A stretch of DNA of 64,000 bases from Erythrobacter sanguineus. Lineage in GTDB: Bacteria; Pseudomonadota; Alphaproteobacteria; Sphingomonadales; Sphingomonadaceae. This document shows, one piece after another, positions 1 to 8,938 of the stretch. The stretch is from the NCBI RefSeq assembly GCF_900143235.1, contig NZ_FRDF01000016.1:33833-97832 (forward strand), read 5' to 3'. Both the position numbers and the translations under genes were made by a program. Within the stretch, counting starts at the first letter, position 1, and each line of letters begins with the position of its first letter. A model generated the notes under the pieces. The model saw only the letters and a list, made by a program, of their open reading frames with translations, ran no database searches and had not been told where the DNA came from.

Positions 1-111
1 TCCTGCTCACAGGGCAGGCCTGCTACCGCGATGATCTGCGCAGGATGGCGTATTCTTTGCCCGGAGTGCCCGGCCTAGGGGTAGCGCGCGCTATCAAGCA
101 GGGGACGAGAC

Positions 112-978
112 ATGAAGCAGACCCTCATCAACCTCGTGCCGCCGGCGACCGTCGCGGCGGTGCTGGCCTTCTGGGCCTTTGCCCCGCGAGCCTGGATCGA
201 GGCGCCGTGGACCATCATTCTGGTCGGGCTGGCGGTGATCGCGCTGGTGCAATTGCTCGAACTGCTGTTCGAACGCCACGAAGGCTGGCGCATCAATGGC
301 ACGGAGCTGGCGACCGATATCTTCTATGTCGTCTTCGGCTACGGCGTGATCGGCACGCTGAGCGAATTGTTGGTCACCGAGCCGATGATGGAGCTGAAAC
401 AGTCGCTTGGCATTGCCACCCCGTGGCTGGCCGAATTGCCGTTTCTGGTGCAGGTCGCGGTGGTGATGCTGGTGTTCGAATTCGGCCAGTACTGGATGCA
501 CCGCGCGATGCACAACTGGCATCCGCTGTGGCTGACCCATGCGCCGCATCATCACGTCACGCAGCTCAATGCGATGAAGGGTTTCATCGGCAATCCGATC
601 GAACTGTTCCTGATCAGTCTCAGTGTGATCGCGCTGCTGGATGTCGATCTGCCGGCATTGTTTGCCGCGTTCAGCACCTTGGGCGTGATCGCCACCTATG
701 CGCATGCCAATGTCCGCGCCGATCCGCCGTTCTGGTACGGGTTCTTTTTCACCACCATCCGCAACCACAGCCTGCACCACACCGCATTGAGTTACGAGGA
801 CACGCGCTGCAATTACGGCAACAGCGTGATCCTGTGGGACCGGGTGTTCGGCACCTATCGCGAAGGCGAATCCGCGGTCGTAGGACAGGATGACCGGCGG
901 CGCCTGTCGATCAGGGAGCAGTTCCTGTTCCCCTTCCGCCCGCCGCCCGCAGGACAGGCCGAAACCAGCGGGCAATAA
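112..978 (+). CDS. Sterol desaturase / fatty acid hydroxylase superfamily membrane protein
   Basis: A 288-residue integral membrane protein of the di-iron fatty-acid hydroxylase superfamily, which hydroxylates or desaturates lipid-type substrates at the membrane face. The histidine clusters that bind the two irons are visible: HRAMH near residue 128, HAPHHH near 143 and a HSLHHT cluster near 220. Hydrophobic segments lie at about residues 10-25, 35-52, 100-118 and 160-190. The start is favoured by a GGGGACGAG-type ribosome site just upstream. The substrate cannot be read from the sequence; carotenoid, sterol-like or alkylglycerol substrates are all possible. It stands alone, about 100 bases before the next gene on the same strand. 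Confidence 0.88.
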   Translation: MKQTLINLVPPATVAAVLAFWAFAPRAWIEAPWTIILVGLAVIALVQLLELLFERHEGWRINGTELATDIFYVVFGYGVIGTLSELLVTEPMMELKQSLGIATPWLAELPFLVQVAVVMLVFEFGQYWMHRAMHNWHPLWLTHAPHHHVTQLNAMKGFIGNPIELFLISLSVIALLDVDLPALFAAFSTLGVIATYAHANVRADPPFWYGFFFTTIRNHSLHHTALSYEDTRCNYGNSVILWDRVFGTYREGESAVVGQDDRRRLSIREQFLFPFRPPPAGQAETSGQ

Positions 979-1079
979 TCCGGCTGCGCAAGCTCGCCGC
1001 CTGCCGCATCTGGCCAAGCGGCTGAAAAACCTTATGCTGGCGGCCCCTGCTTGGCCCACAGGTAGCACGAGGTCGTCGC

Positions 1080-2639
1080 ATGAAATTCTGTCCGGTCTGG
1101 TGGATCGCCTTTGTTCTGGCGCTGGCTTGGGCGCAGCCGGGGCTCGCCGCGTGGCACGAAGCGTCGAGCGATAATTTCGTCATCTATGCCGATGAAAAGC
1201 CTGCCGCGCTGCAACGCTATGCCGAGAATCTCGAACGCTATCATGCCGCCATGGCTGCCCTGCTTGGCCGCCAGCTCGATCCGCCAAGCCCGTCCAACCG
1301 CGTGGTGATCTTCGCGGTTGGCGACCAGCGCGATATCCGGCGATTGTCCGATTCGGGTTCGCGCAGCATTGCCGGCTTCTATATCCCGCGCGCCGGGGGC
1401 AGCCGCGCCTTTGTGCAGGACCTGCGCAATGATGGTGACGGGGATTATCCCAGCTTTTCAACCATCGTCCTGCTTCACGAATATGCCCATCACTTTCTGA
1501 TTGCGAGCAGCAATTTCGCGATGCCGCGCTGGCTCAATGAAGGCGCGGCGGAGTTCTTCGCGGCGGCGAGCTTCCAGCGCGATGGCAGCGTGATGATCGG
1601 GCGGGTCGCCCAGCATCGCGCGGGCGAGATCCTGTTCGGCGACCGGATGACCGTGCGCGACCTGTTCGAAGCCGATCTGCGCAGCGATGACGAGCGGGGC
1701 AAGCGCGACAACGCCTTTTACGGCTATAGCTGGCTGCTTTATCATTACCTGACCTTTTCGGAAGAACGCGCCGAACAGCTGAGGGAATATCAGCGCAATC
1801 TGATCGCCGGGATGGATGCGCTCGCGGCGGGAGAGGTGGCCTTCGGCGATCTCGCCGCGCTCGATCGCGAGCTCAAGGCCTATACCCGCGAACGGCTCAA
1901 GACCTTCCGGCTGCCGCCCGAACGTTTGCAGATCGGTGCGGTCCGCATCCGCGCGCTGCCGCAGGGCGAGGCGGCGATGATGCCGATCATCATGCGATCG
2001 CAGCGCGGTGTCGATGCCGATGCCGCCGCCCAGCTGCTGGTCGAGGCGCGCCGCCTTGCCGTGCGCTATCCCGATGATCCGGGCGTGCTGACCGCGCTGG
2101 CCGAAGTGGAATATGACGCAGGCCATGATGCCGAGGCCATCGCCGCAGCCGACCGCGCCATCGCGCTCCATCCGATGCGGGCCAATGCCTATCTGCAGAA
2201 AGGCTATGCGCTGTTCCGTCAGGCCGACGCGGCGGATGATCCGCCCGCCGCCTATGCCGCGGCGATGGCGCCGTTCGAAGCGCTCAACCGGATCGAGAAC
2301 GACCATCCGATCCCGCTGGTCTATTTCTACCAGAGCTTCATCCGCAAGGGCGAGCAGCCCAATGAAACCGCGCGCGCCGCGCTTGAACGCGCGGCACAGC
2401 TTGCGCCGTTCGACCTCGGGCTGAAGTTCAATGCCGGGCTGATGCTGCTGGGCGAAGGCAAGATCGGCATTGCCCGCACGTTTCTCCAGCCGGTGGCGGT
2501 CAATCCCCATGGCGGCAGGCTGGCGGCCAATGCCCGCAAGCTGATCGATGTTCTTGCCGCGGTGCCCGAAGGCACGCCGATCGGGCCGGACCAGCTGCCC
2601 GATATCGGCGGTGATGAGGAGGCTGGAGAGGCGGGATAG
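1080..2639 (+). CDS. Secreted TPR protein with HExxH zinc-peptidase-like domain
   Basis: A 519-residue protein with an N-terminal signal peptide (hydrophobic residues 6-23, cleavage likely after GLAA). The N-terminal half resembles DUF1570-type putative zinc peptidases: HEYAHH at about residue 133, with a downstream glutamate in NEGAAEF near 153 as likely third ligand. The C-terminal half (about residues 330-500) is alpha-helical with TPR-like repeats rich in alanine. A GAGG ribosome site precedes the ATG. Probably periplasmic; substrate unknown. It could be a degenerate peptidase acting as a scaffold, but the motif is intact. It runs toward the convergent flagellin gene. Confidence 0.75.
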   Translation: MKFCPVWWIAFVLALAWAQPGLAAWHEASSDNFVIYADEKPAALQRYAENLERYHAAMAALLGRQLDPPSPSNRVVIFAVGDQRDIRRLSDSGSRSIAGFYIPRAGGSRAFVQDLRNDGDGDYPSFSTIVLLHEYAHHFLIASSNFAMPRWLNEGAAEFFAAASFQRDGSVMIGRVAQHRAGEILFGDRMTVRDLFEADLRSDDERGKRDNAFYGYSWLLYHYLTFSEERAEQLREYQRNLIAGMDALAAGEVAFGDLAALDRELKAYTRERLKTFRLPPERLQIGAVRIRALPQGEAAMMPIIMRSQRGVDADAAAQLLVEARRLAVRYPDDPGVLTALAEVEYDAGHDAEAIAAADRAIALHPMRANAYLQKGYALFRQADAADDPPAAYAAAMAPFEALNRIENDHPIPLVYFYQSFIRKGEQPNETARAALERAAQLAPFDLGLKFNAGLMLLGEGKIGIARTFLQPVAVNPHGGRLAANARKLIDVLAAVPEGTPIGPDQLPDIGGDEEAGEAG

Positions 2640-2721
2640 GCCGCAGCGCAAACCCGGCGGACGCGCGCGATGCAGCAGCGCGAACAGGCCTTCCCCGCCC
2701 GGCCCCGGCGTGAATCCCGAA

Positions 2722-2747
2722 AGCCCGGAGCCTTGCGGCTCCGGGCT
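2722..2747 (-). terminator. Hairpin after flagellin gene
   Basis: An 11-bp perfect stem (AGCCCGGAGCC / GGCTCCGGGCT) closed by a TTGC loop lies about 45 bases beyond the flagellin stop codon. No clear T-tract follows on either strand, so it may stop transcription weakly or protect the flagellin mRNA 3' end. It also faces the convergent upstream gene. Confidence 0.5.
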
Positions 2748-2789
2748 CGGTGGTCGCCTCGAAGGGGGGACGAGAGCGACGCGGGGGTC

Positions 2790-3611
2790 TTACCGCAGCA
2801 GCGACAACACGTTCTGCTGCGACTGGTTGGCCTGGGCCAGCATCGCGGTGGAGGCCTGGCCGAGGATCTGCGCCTTGGCGAGCGCGGTGGTTTCCGCCGA
2901 ATAATCGGTGTCCATGATCCGCGAACGGGCATCGGTCAGGTTCGTCGACACGTTGGTGAGGTTGTTCACCGCCGACTGCAGACGGTTCTGGAACGCACCC
3001 AGATCGGAACGCGCCGTGGTGACGGCACCGATCGCGGTATCATACTGATCCAGCGTCGCCGCCCCGACCGCTGCCGGGGTGGCCCCGAAGGTGACGACCG
3101 CAGTCATCGCGGCGGCCTGTTCCAGATCGGGCAGGGTCACCGTCAGCGCATCCACGGCTTCCGCGCCGGCCTGGATGGAAATTTCGTTGGTCGCGGTTGA
3201 AAACAGGTTGATGCCGTTGAAGGTGGTGTTCTCGATCACCGAGTTGATCTGCCCGGCCAGCGCGTCGCGTTCGGAATCGATGTTGGCGATGTCGGTGGTG
3301 GAATAGGTTTCGTTCGAACGCTGCACCGTCAGCTCGCGCATCCGCTGGAGCATGTTGGTGACTTCATCGAGCGCGCCTTCGGCCGTCTGGGCCAGCGAAA
3401 TGCCGTCATTGGCGTTGCGCACGCCCTGCGCCATGCCGCGGATCTGCGACGTGAAGGAGGCCGCGATGGCAAGGCCCGCAGCGTCGTCAGCGGCGCTGTT
3501 GATGCGGCGGCCGGTCGACAGACGCTCCATCGAAGTGCCGAGCATGCGGCCGGCCTGCGTGCTGGCATTGGTGGCGCGCAGGGCCGAGATATTGGTGTTG
3601 ACTACGTTCAT
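2790..3611 (-). CDS. fliC: Flagellin
   Basis: A 273-residue flagellin, the filament subunit. The conserved D0/D1 N-terminus (MNVVNTNISAL..., then STGRRINSAADDAAG near residues 32-46) and the C-terminus (NQSQQNVLSLLR) are complete. The central variable region is very short, as in many alphaproteobacterial flagellins. It reads opposite to the fli cluster and has its own sigma-28-like promoter and a GGGAG ribosome site (3620-3624). Export would use the FliH/I/J and FliP/Q/R-FlhB genes next door, with FliS (18.9 kb) as chaperone. Only one flagellin gene is visible here. Confidence 0.96.
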   Translation of the reverse strand: MNVVNTNISALRATNASTQAGRMLGTSMERLSTGRRINSAADDAAGLAIAASFTSQIRGMAQGVRNANDGISLAQTAEGALDEVTNMLQRMRELTVQRSNETYSTTDIANIDSERDALAGQINSVIENTTFNGINLFSTATNEISIQAGAEAVDALTVTLPDLEQAAAMTAVVTFGATPAAVGAATLDQYDTAIGAVTTARSDLGAFQNRLQSAVNNLTNVSTNLTDARSRIMDTDYSAETTALAKAQILGQASTAMLAQANQSQQNVLSLLR

Positions 3612-3667
3612 TGTTCAAGCTCCCGAATGGTCAGGCAGGACGAACAGGCCCGTCGCTGCTGGCCATT

Positions 3668-3693
3668 AGATCGGCCGGTTATCGGGATGTTTA
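3668..3693 (-). promoter_or_regulatory. Candidate sigma-28 (FliA) promoter of flagellin
   Basis: Reading leftward, TAAA (3690-3693) is followed by 14 bases and then GCCGATCT (3668-3675). The enterobacterial sigma-28 consensus is TAAA-N15-GCCGATAA, so six of eight -10 bases and the whole -35 core match with a spacer one base short. The predicted transcript starts about 50 bases before the flagellin ATG. No fliA gene lies in this window. Confidence 0.55.
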
Positions 3694-3913
3694 AGCCGGT
3701 TTTTTTCAGCGCTTGCCCGAATGCCTGCCCCAAAGCCTGTCACGCCTGCTGTCTGCCGCAGCGGCAAACCGCCGCCGCCCGCTGCCGGTTCGCATCGCGG
3801 CATCCCGCCCCGCACCTCCCCGGTGACTAAGGGAAGGTACGGGGGCTTAAATTTGCATCATGTTTGACGTCCACGCGGCAATTGCTTGCCATAAGGTAAG
3901 AACAGGGGCGACC

Positions 3914-5272
3914 ATGACCATTCCATCGCGCGCTGCGGAAATCCCGTCAGCCAATGCAACCAATCCGCGTCCACATGCCGGCGCAGGGGCGGCGCATGAT
4001 GCGCTGATCGACATGACAGTGCCCTTGATGGGCCGCCGCTGGCAGCGTGACCGGATCGTGCTGGGCGAAAGCGGGCGCAGCGCGCTTACGCCGGGCGGTT
4101 TGCGCAGCGCAAAGATCGCGATCGATCTGGCCCATGCCAACACGCCCGCGCTGGCGCTGGCCGCGCCCGGTCGCATTACGCTCGCCTATGATCCTGCCGC
4201 GCCCGAACGCGCACGCCCGGCGCTGCTCGCCGCTTCGGCTCATGGTGGCTGGCCGATTGCGGGCGACACCCAGTCGATGGCGCTGCTGACCCTTGCCGAG
4301 CGGATTTCGGCGAGCACCATTCCGGTGCTGCTTGAAGGGCCGACCGGCACCGGCAAGGAAGTGCTGGCGCGTTTCGTCCACCACCTTTCCGCGCGCGGGG
4401 ATGGCCCGTTCATCGCGGTCAATTGTGCAGCCATGCCCGAGGCGATGCTGGAAGCCCTGCTGTTCGGCCACCGCAAGGGCGCCTTTACCGGCGCATCCGA
4501 AGCGGGCGAAGGCCTGTTCCGCGCCGCCGACAAGGGCACGCTGCTGCTTGACGAGATCGGCGAATTGCCGCTGGCGCTGCAGGCCAAATTGTTGCGCACG
4601 CTGCAGGAAGGCGAAGTGCTGCCGCTGGGCGCGACCCGCCCGGTCAGCATCGACGTGCGGATTATCGCCTGCACCAACCGGCATCTGGCCGCCGAGGTCG
4701 AGGCCGGGCGTTTCCGCGAAGATCTGCTTTACCGCCTCAATGTCTTCCCGCTGCGTATCCCGGCCCTGCGCGACCGGCCCGGCGATATTGCCCCGCTCGC
4801 CTTCGGGATGCTGCTGCGCCATGCGGCTGAGCCCGGCCAGCCGGGCTGGATCAGCGAGACAGCGCTGGCACTGCTGGAAAGCCACGCTTGGCCCGGCAAT
4901 GTCCGCGAACTGGAGAACGTGATCCGCCGCGCGATCCTGCTGAGCGGCGAGGCCCGCGCCATCGCGGCGGAGCATATCGTGTTCGATACTGCGGTGCGGG
5001 CCGTGTCCGATACCGGTGCGCCCGCGCCGCTGGTAACGCCGTCCGGGCTGGCCAAGACGCTATCCGACGTCGCCTTTGCTTCCGAAGCGCAGGCGATCCT
5101 TGCCGCGCTGGGCAGCCATGACGGCAATCGCAGCGCCACGGCGCGCAGCCTTGGCATATCCGAGCGTACCTTGCGCTATCGGCTCGCCTCGATGCGTGCG
5201 AGCGGGATGATGGCCGCCACTGCCACCGCTGCCGCCACTGCTGCCGCCACAGCTGCCGGAGGCCGGGCATGA
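3914..5272 (+). CDS. Sigma-54-dependent flagellar transcriptional activator without receiver domain
   Basis: An NtrC-class AAA+ activator heading the fli cluster and so likely a FlbD/FleQ-type flagellar regulator. Seen directly: Walker A GPTGTGKE near residue 142, the sigma-54-contacting GAFTGA loop near 189, Walker B LLLDEIGE near 213, and a C-terminal Fis-type helix-turn-helix (about 394-430). The first ~115 residues show no recognisable response-regulator receiver. The C-terminus ends in an Ala/Thr-rich tail encoded by a GCC-ACT/GCT microsatellite-like run. ATG 3914 is preferred because AGGGGCG precedes it; an in-frame ATG at 3860 would add 18 residues. Its stop overlaps the fliE start (ATGA). 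Confidence 0.85.
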   Translation: MTIPSRAAEIPSANATNPRPHAGAGAAHDALIDMTVPLMGRRWQRDRIVLGESGRSALTPGGLRSAKIAIDLAHANTPALALAAPGRITLAYDPAAPERARPALLAASAHGGWPIAGDTQSMALLTLAERISASTIPVLLEGPTGTGKEVLARFVHHLSARGDGPFIAVNCAAMPEAMLEALLFGHRKGAFTGASEAGEGLFRAADKGTLLLDEIGELPLALQAKLLRTLQEGEVLPLGATRPVSIDVRIIACTNRHLAAEVEAGRFREDLLYRLNVFPLRIPALRDRPGDIAPLAFGMLLRHAAEPGQPGWISETALALLESHAWPGNVRELENVIRRAILLSGEARAIAAEHIVFDTAVRAVSDTGAPAPLVTPSGLAKTLSDVAFASEAQAILAALGSHDGNRSATARSLGISERTLRYRLASMRASGMMAATATAAATAAATAAGGRA

Positions 5273-5628
5273 GCGCCATCCGCCCCGGATTCGGTATCGC
5301 CGATGTCATGTCGCTGCGTCAGCAGGTGCTTGCCCGCAATGCCGCCTTGCAGGATGTGCGCGCGGCAAGCGCAACAGCGCCTGCACAAGGCCCCGCGAAT
5401 GTTCCGGCTGCAGGCTTCGCCGACACGCTCACCAATGCGCTCGGTCAGGTGAATGCGGTGCAGCAGCGATCATCCGACATGCAGGTTGCCTATGAACGCG
5501 GACAAGTGACCGATATCGCCGAAGTGATGTTGGCTCGGCAGGAAGCGGGTGTCGCCTTCGAGGCGACCCTGCAGGTGCGCAACAAGTTGCTCACCGCCTA
5601 CCAGGACATCATGCGGATGGGGGGCTGA
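5269..5628 (+). CDS. fliE: Flagellar hook-basal body protein FliE
   Basis: A 119-residue FliE, which joins the MS ring to the rod and is exported early. The C-terminal half carries the family pattern (VQQRSSDMQVAYERG, then VMLARQEAGVAFEATLQVRNK, ending in AYQDIMRM). The N-terminal 50 residues are poorly conserved, Ala/Pro-rich linker. The start overlaps the stop of the sigma-54 activator by four bases, implying translational coupling, and fliF begins four bases after its stop. Confidence 0.93.
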   Translation: MSAIRPGFGIADVMSLRQQVLARNAALQDVRAASATAPAQGPANVPAAGFADTLTNALGQVNAVQQRSSDMQVAYERGQVTDIAEVMLARQEAGVAFEATLQVRNKLLTAYQDIMRMGG

Positions 5629-5632
5629 TTAG

Positions 5633-7282
5633 ATGGCCGATACAAGCCTTTCCGTCACCGCCGATACGGCGGGTCTTCCTGCCGCGCCGCCGCCAGCCGG
5701 TTGGCGCACCCTGCTGCCCGAACCGGTCGCCGGCTTCATGGCCCAGCCCGCCCTGTCGCGCGCACTGCCTGCTCTTGCGGGGGTTGGCGCGCTGGCGGCA
5801 GCGGGCGCGTTGTGGGTGACGCTCGCTTCCGGGCCGGATCGCCTGCTTTATGCCAGCCTGACCGATGGCGAACGCGCCAAGGTGGTCGAGACGCTCGACG
5901 CGGGCGGGATCGGCTATAACATCGACAACCAGACCGGCGCCTTGTCGGTGTCCGAAAGCGATGTCTACCGCGCGCGCATGCTGGTCGCCAGCGATGCCGG
6001 GATTGCGGCCCCGCAAGGCGCAAGCGAGATGCTCGACGCGATGCCGCTGGGCACCTCGCGCACGCTCGAAGGCGAACGCCTGCGGCTGGCGCGCGAACGC
6101 GAACTGATGCTGACAATCCGCGAGATCGACGGGATCGAGTCCGTGCGGGTCCACCTTGCCACGCCCGAACGATCGGTGTTCGTGCGCGAGAACAACCCGC
6201 CCAGCGCCTCTGTGATGCTGCGGCTGGTGGGCGGGCGCAGCCTGACGCAATCGCAGGTCGAGGCGATCGTCAACCTCGTCGCCGCTTCGGTTCCCGGCAT
6301 GAGCGCGGATGCGGTGCGGGTGGTCGATCAGAACGGGCGGCTGCTGTCTTCCCCGCGCGAGGAAGCGCTCGATTCGCTGGTGCTCCAGCGCGAATTTGAA
6401 GCCAAGCTGCGCGAACAGATCGACACGCTGCTGCTGCCCTTGCTGGGCGAAGGCAATTATTCGGCGCAGGTGCAGGTCGCGCTTGACCAGAACGAGGTCA
6501 CCTCGGCGCGAGAAACCTATGAAAAGGAAGGCGTGGTCCGCAATGAAAGCGAGCGCAACGCGACGCGTTCCGGCGCAGGCGTGGTCGGCGGCGTGCCGGG
6601 GGTTCCCGCCAACACTCCGCCCCCCGATGCCGAGCTGGTCGATGGCGCACCGCAGCCCGAAGCGCCCGCCACAGCGAACGGGACCGACACCGAAAGCGCC
6701 GTGCAGCGCAGTTATGAACTGGGGCGCGAGGTTGCCGTCACCAGCACGAGGCCCGGCAGCCTGACCAAGCTTTCGGTCGCGGTCGCGGTTAGCGACGAGG
6801 CCTTGAAGGCCGCGGCCCCGATGACTGCTGCCCAGCTTGAAGCACTGGTGGGCGCGGCGGTCGGCGCCAATGCTGAACGCGGCGACCGGGTCGAGGTGGT
6901 GGCCAGCAAGTTCGAGCCGGTGAACCTTGAACCGCCGGCATTCTACGAACAGCCGTGGTTCGCGATGCTGGTGCGTTATGGCACGGCGTTGATTGCGGTG
7001 TTGCTGGTGCTGTTGCTGGCGGTGCGCCCGCTGGTCGCCAAGCTGCGCGGCAAGGATGAAGCGCCTGCCGCACCGGATTCCGCCACCACCGAGGCGACGG
7101 CGCTGCTGGCCGATAATGGCGTGCCGATTGCGTCCGGCGCGGATGGCGTCCCGCTCAGCGATCTGCCGCAACAGGTCGAGCTTGCCCGCCGTCTCGCGGC
7201 AAGCCAGCCCGAACGTGCGGTCGAGGCGCTGCAGCGGATGCTGGCAGCGCCCGATAACAGCCCGGAGGCGAGCGCGACATGA
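5633..7282 (+). CDS. fliF: Flagellar MS-ring protein FliF
   Basis: A 549-residue inner-membrane ring protein that anchors rotor and export gate. A first membrane segment lies near residues 42-66, two ring-building YscJ/FliF domains occupy the periplasmic middle (the PGMSADAVRVVDQNGRLLS stretch near 222-240 is typical), and a second membrane segment lies near 442-465. The last ~35 residues (VELARRLAASQPERAVEAL...) match the FliG-binding tail. Length is normal for the family. It overlaps fliG by four bases. Confidence 0.96.
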   Translation: MADTSLSVTADTAGLPAAPPPAGWRTLLPEPVAGFMAQPALSRALPALAGVGALAAAGALWVTLASGPDRLLYASLTDGERAKVVETLDAGGIGYNIDNQTGALSVSESDVYRARMLVASDAGIAAPQGASEMLDAMPLGTSRTLEGERLRLARERELMLTIREIDGIESVRVHLATPERSVFVRENNPPSASVMLRLVGGRSLTQSQVEAIVNLVAASVPGMSADAVRVVDQNGRLLSSPREEALDSLVLQREFEAKLREQIDTLLLPLLGEGNYSAQVQVALDQNEVTSARETYEKEGVVRNESERNATRSGAGVVGGVPGVPANTPPPDAELVDGAPQPEAPATANGTDTESAVQRSYELGREVAVTSTRPGSLTKLSVAVAVSDEALKAAAPMTAAQLEALVGAAVGANAERGDRVEVVASKFEPVNLEPPAFYEQPWFAMLVRYGTALIAVLLVLLLAVRPLVAKLRGKDEAPAAPDSATTEATALLADNGVPIASGADGVPLSDLPQQVELARRLAASQPERAVEALQRMLAAPDNSPEASAT

Positions 7283-8322
7283 GCATCGACCTTGCCCTTG
7301 ATGATGCCGCGGCTGCGGCGGCACCTGCAAACCTGCTGAACCGGATCGATCGGGCTGCGGTGTTCCTGATGCTGCTTGACGACGAGGAAGCGAGCGGCAT
7401 CCTTGGCCGCCTTGCGCCCGAAGAACTCGAACAGCTGGGCGCGGCGATGATGGCGCTGGGCGAAATCGACCAGTCGCGCATGGTCGAGGCGCTGGCCGAT
7501 TTCGTCCAGGAGGCGGCGCGCGAGATTCTCCCGCAGCGCGGACGCAATGACCGGGTGCGGACGCTGCTCGACAAGGCGCTCGGCCCGGTGCGGGCGGACA
7601 GCATGATGCAGCGGATCGAGCCCGAGGCCCGCCCGCGCAGCCTCGAAATGGCGCGCTGGCTGGTGCCGGCGGTGCTGATCCGCCTGATCGAGGATGAACA
7701 TCCCCAGGTGATCGCCGCGCTGTTGCTGCTGATCGAACCGGAGCCTGCCGCCGAGGTGCTGTCCGCACTGCCGCACGAATTGCAGACTATGGTGGTCGAA
7801 CGGGTGGCCAAAAGCGGCCCGGTTTCGCCCCGCGCCATCGGCACCATCGATACGTTGCTGACCCAGCGCATCACCGCGACCTTTGGTGCGGCCGCACTGG
7901 CACTGGGCGGCCCGCGCGAAGCGGCAAACCTGATCAACCTAGCCGCAGGCGATCTGCGCGACACGGTGCTGCCCGCCATTGCCGAGCGCGACTCCCTGCT
8001 GGCGACAAGGATCGAGGAGGAACTGTTCACCTTCGAGATGCTGTTCGCGCTCGATCCGATGTCGATGGGCCGCCTGCTGCGCGATGTGGATTCGGAAAAG
8101 CTGGTCGATGCCTTGAAGGGTCTCAAGGAGCCCGATCGCGCCCCGTTCTTCGCCGCCATGTCGAGCCGTGCGGCCGACGGGGTCAAGGACGAGATCGAAT
8201 TGCGCGGGCGTTTGGCCAAGAGCGATGTGGCTGCTGCGCAGAAGGCGATTGTGGAGGTTGCGCGCGGTCTTGCCGATGCGGGCGAGATCGTGATCGGAAG
8301 CGGCGATGGCGAGTTCGTCTGA
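7279..8322 (+). CDS. fliG: Flagellar motor switch protein FliG
   Basis: A 347-residue C-ring protein linking FliF to FliM and bearing the charged torque helix that faces the stator. The middle-domain EHPQ motif is present (LIEDEHPQVIAALL) and the C-terminal domain keeps the pattern LLRDVD...LVDALKG...MSSRAADGVKDEIE, including the Arg and acidic residues used in torque generation. An ATGA overlap couples it to fliF, and its last bases overlap the fliH start. Confidence 0.96.
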   Translation: MSIDLALDDAAAAAAPANLLNRIDRAAVFLMLLDDEEASGILGRLAPEELEQLGAAMMALGEIDQSRMVEALADFVQEAAREILPQRGRNDRVRTLLDKALGPVRADSMMQRIEPEARPRSLEMARWLVPAVLIRLIEDEHPQVIAALLLLIEPEPAAEVLSALPHELQTMVVERVAKSGPVSPRAIGTIDTLLTQRITATFGAAALALGGPREAANLINLAAGDLRDTVLPAIAERDSLLATRIEEELFTFEMLFALDPMSMGRLLRDVDSEKLVDALKGLKEPDRAPFFAAMSSRAADGVKDEIELRGRLAKSDVAAAQKAIVEVARGLADAGEIVIGSGDGEFV

Positions 8323-8938
8323 CTGGCTCGGCGCGCTGGCCGCGCCGCCATCCCCCGAGCCCGGCTGGCTGTCGCTGCTTGGCGAACCGGCGGATTTCCG
8401 CGAGCTGGCGCGGTTTGGCGCGCCGGATCCTGAGGCCGCGCGCGCGCCTGCCGCGACCCCGGCGCCGCACGCCGATCTTGCGCCGGATGCGCTGGCGCTG
8501 GCCTATGCCGAAGGCGCGGCGGCAGGGCGCGCTGCTGCGCTGGCGGAGGCCGAACGCGACGCTGCCCGCCAGCGTGAGTTGCGGCTGGCCTTTCGCCGGC
8601 TTGATGCGGCGGCTCTCGATGCGCTTTCGACCGATCTTGCCGATACCGTGATCGCCCTGTGTGACGGCGTGCTGGCGGGGCATGCCACCGACCGCGAGGC
8701 GCTGCTGGCCCGCTGCCGCGCGGCGGCGGTGCGGATCGGCGGCGCGGCGGCGGCGCTGCGGCTGCACCTTCATCCCGATGACATCGAACAGCTCGGCCCC
8801 GAGGCGCTCGCCGATTGGGCGGTGATTGCCGATTCCGCGCTCGAACCCGGCGCGCTGCTGCTTGAAGGGCCGGACGGCGCGGTGCGCGATGGCCCTGCCG
8901 ACTGGCGCCGCACGATTGCCGCTGCGGTGCGCGGATGA
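8306..8938 (+). CDS. fliH: Flagellar export apparatus regulator FliH
   Basis: A 210-residue protein in the FliH position between fliG and fliI. FliH binds FliI and delivers the ATPase complex to the export gate. The sequence is Ala-rich and helical, with a middle segment (residues ~70-110) of the type that forms the FliH coiled coil, and a C-terminal globular domain (LHLHPDDIEQLG...). Identification rests partly on order. The start lies inside the end of fliG (17-base overlap), and the stop overlaps the fliI start. Confidence 0.85.
   Translation: MASSSDWLGALAAPPSPEPGWLSLLGEPADFRELARFGAPDPEAARAPAATPAPHADLAPDALALAYAEGAAAGRAAALAEAERDAARQRELRLAFRRLDAAALDALSTDLADTVIALCDGVLAGHATDREALLARCRAAAVRIGGAAAALRLHLHPDDIEQLGPEALADWAVIADSALEPGALLLEGPDGAVRDGPADWRRTIAAAVRG

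Noticed and set aside
3877..3889. GG-N9-GC resembling a sigma-54 -24/-12 promoter before the flagellar activator.
   Set aside because: The spacing is one base short of the required GG-N10-GC, and it lies only ~25 bases from the preferred start codon.
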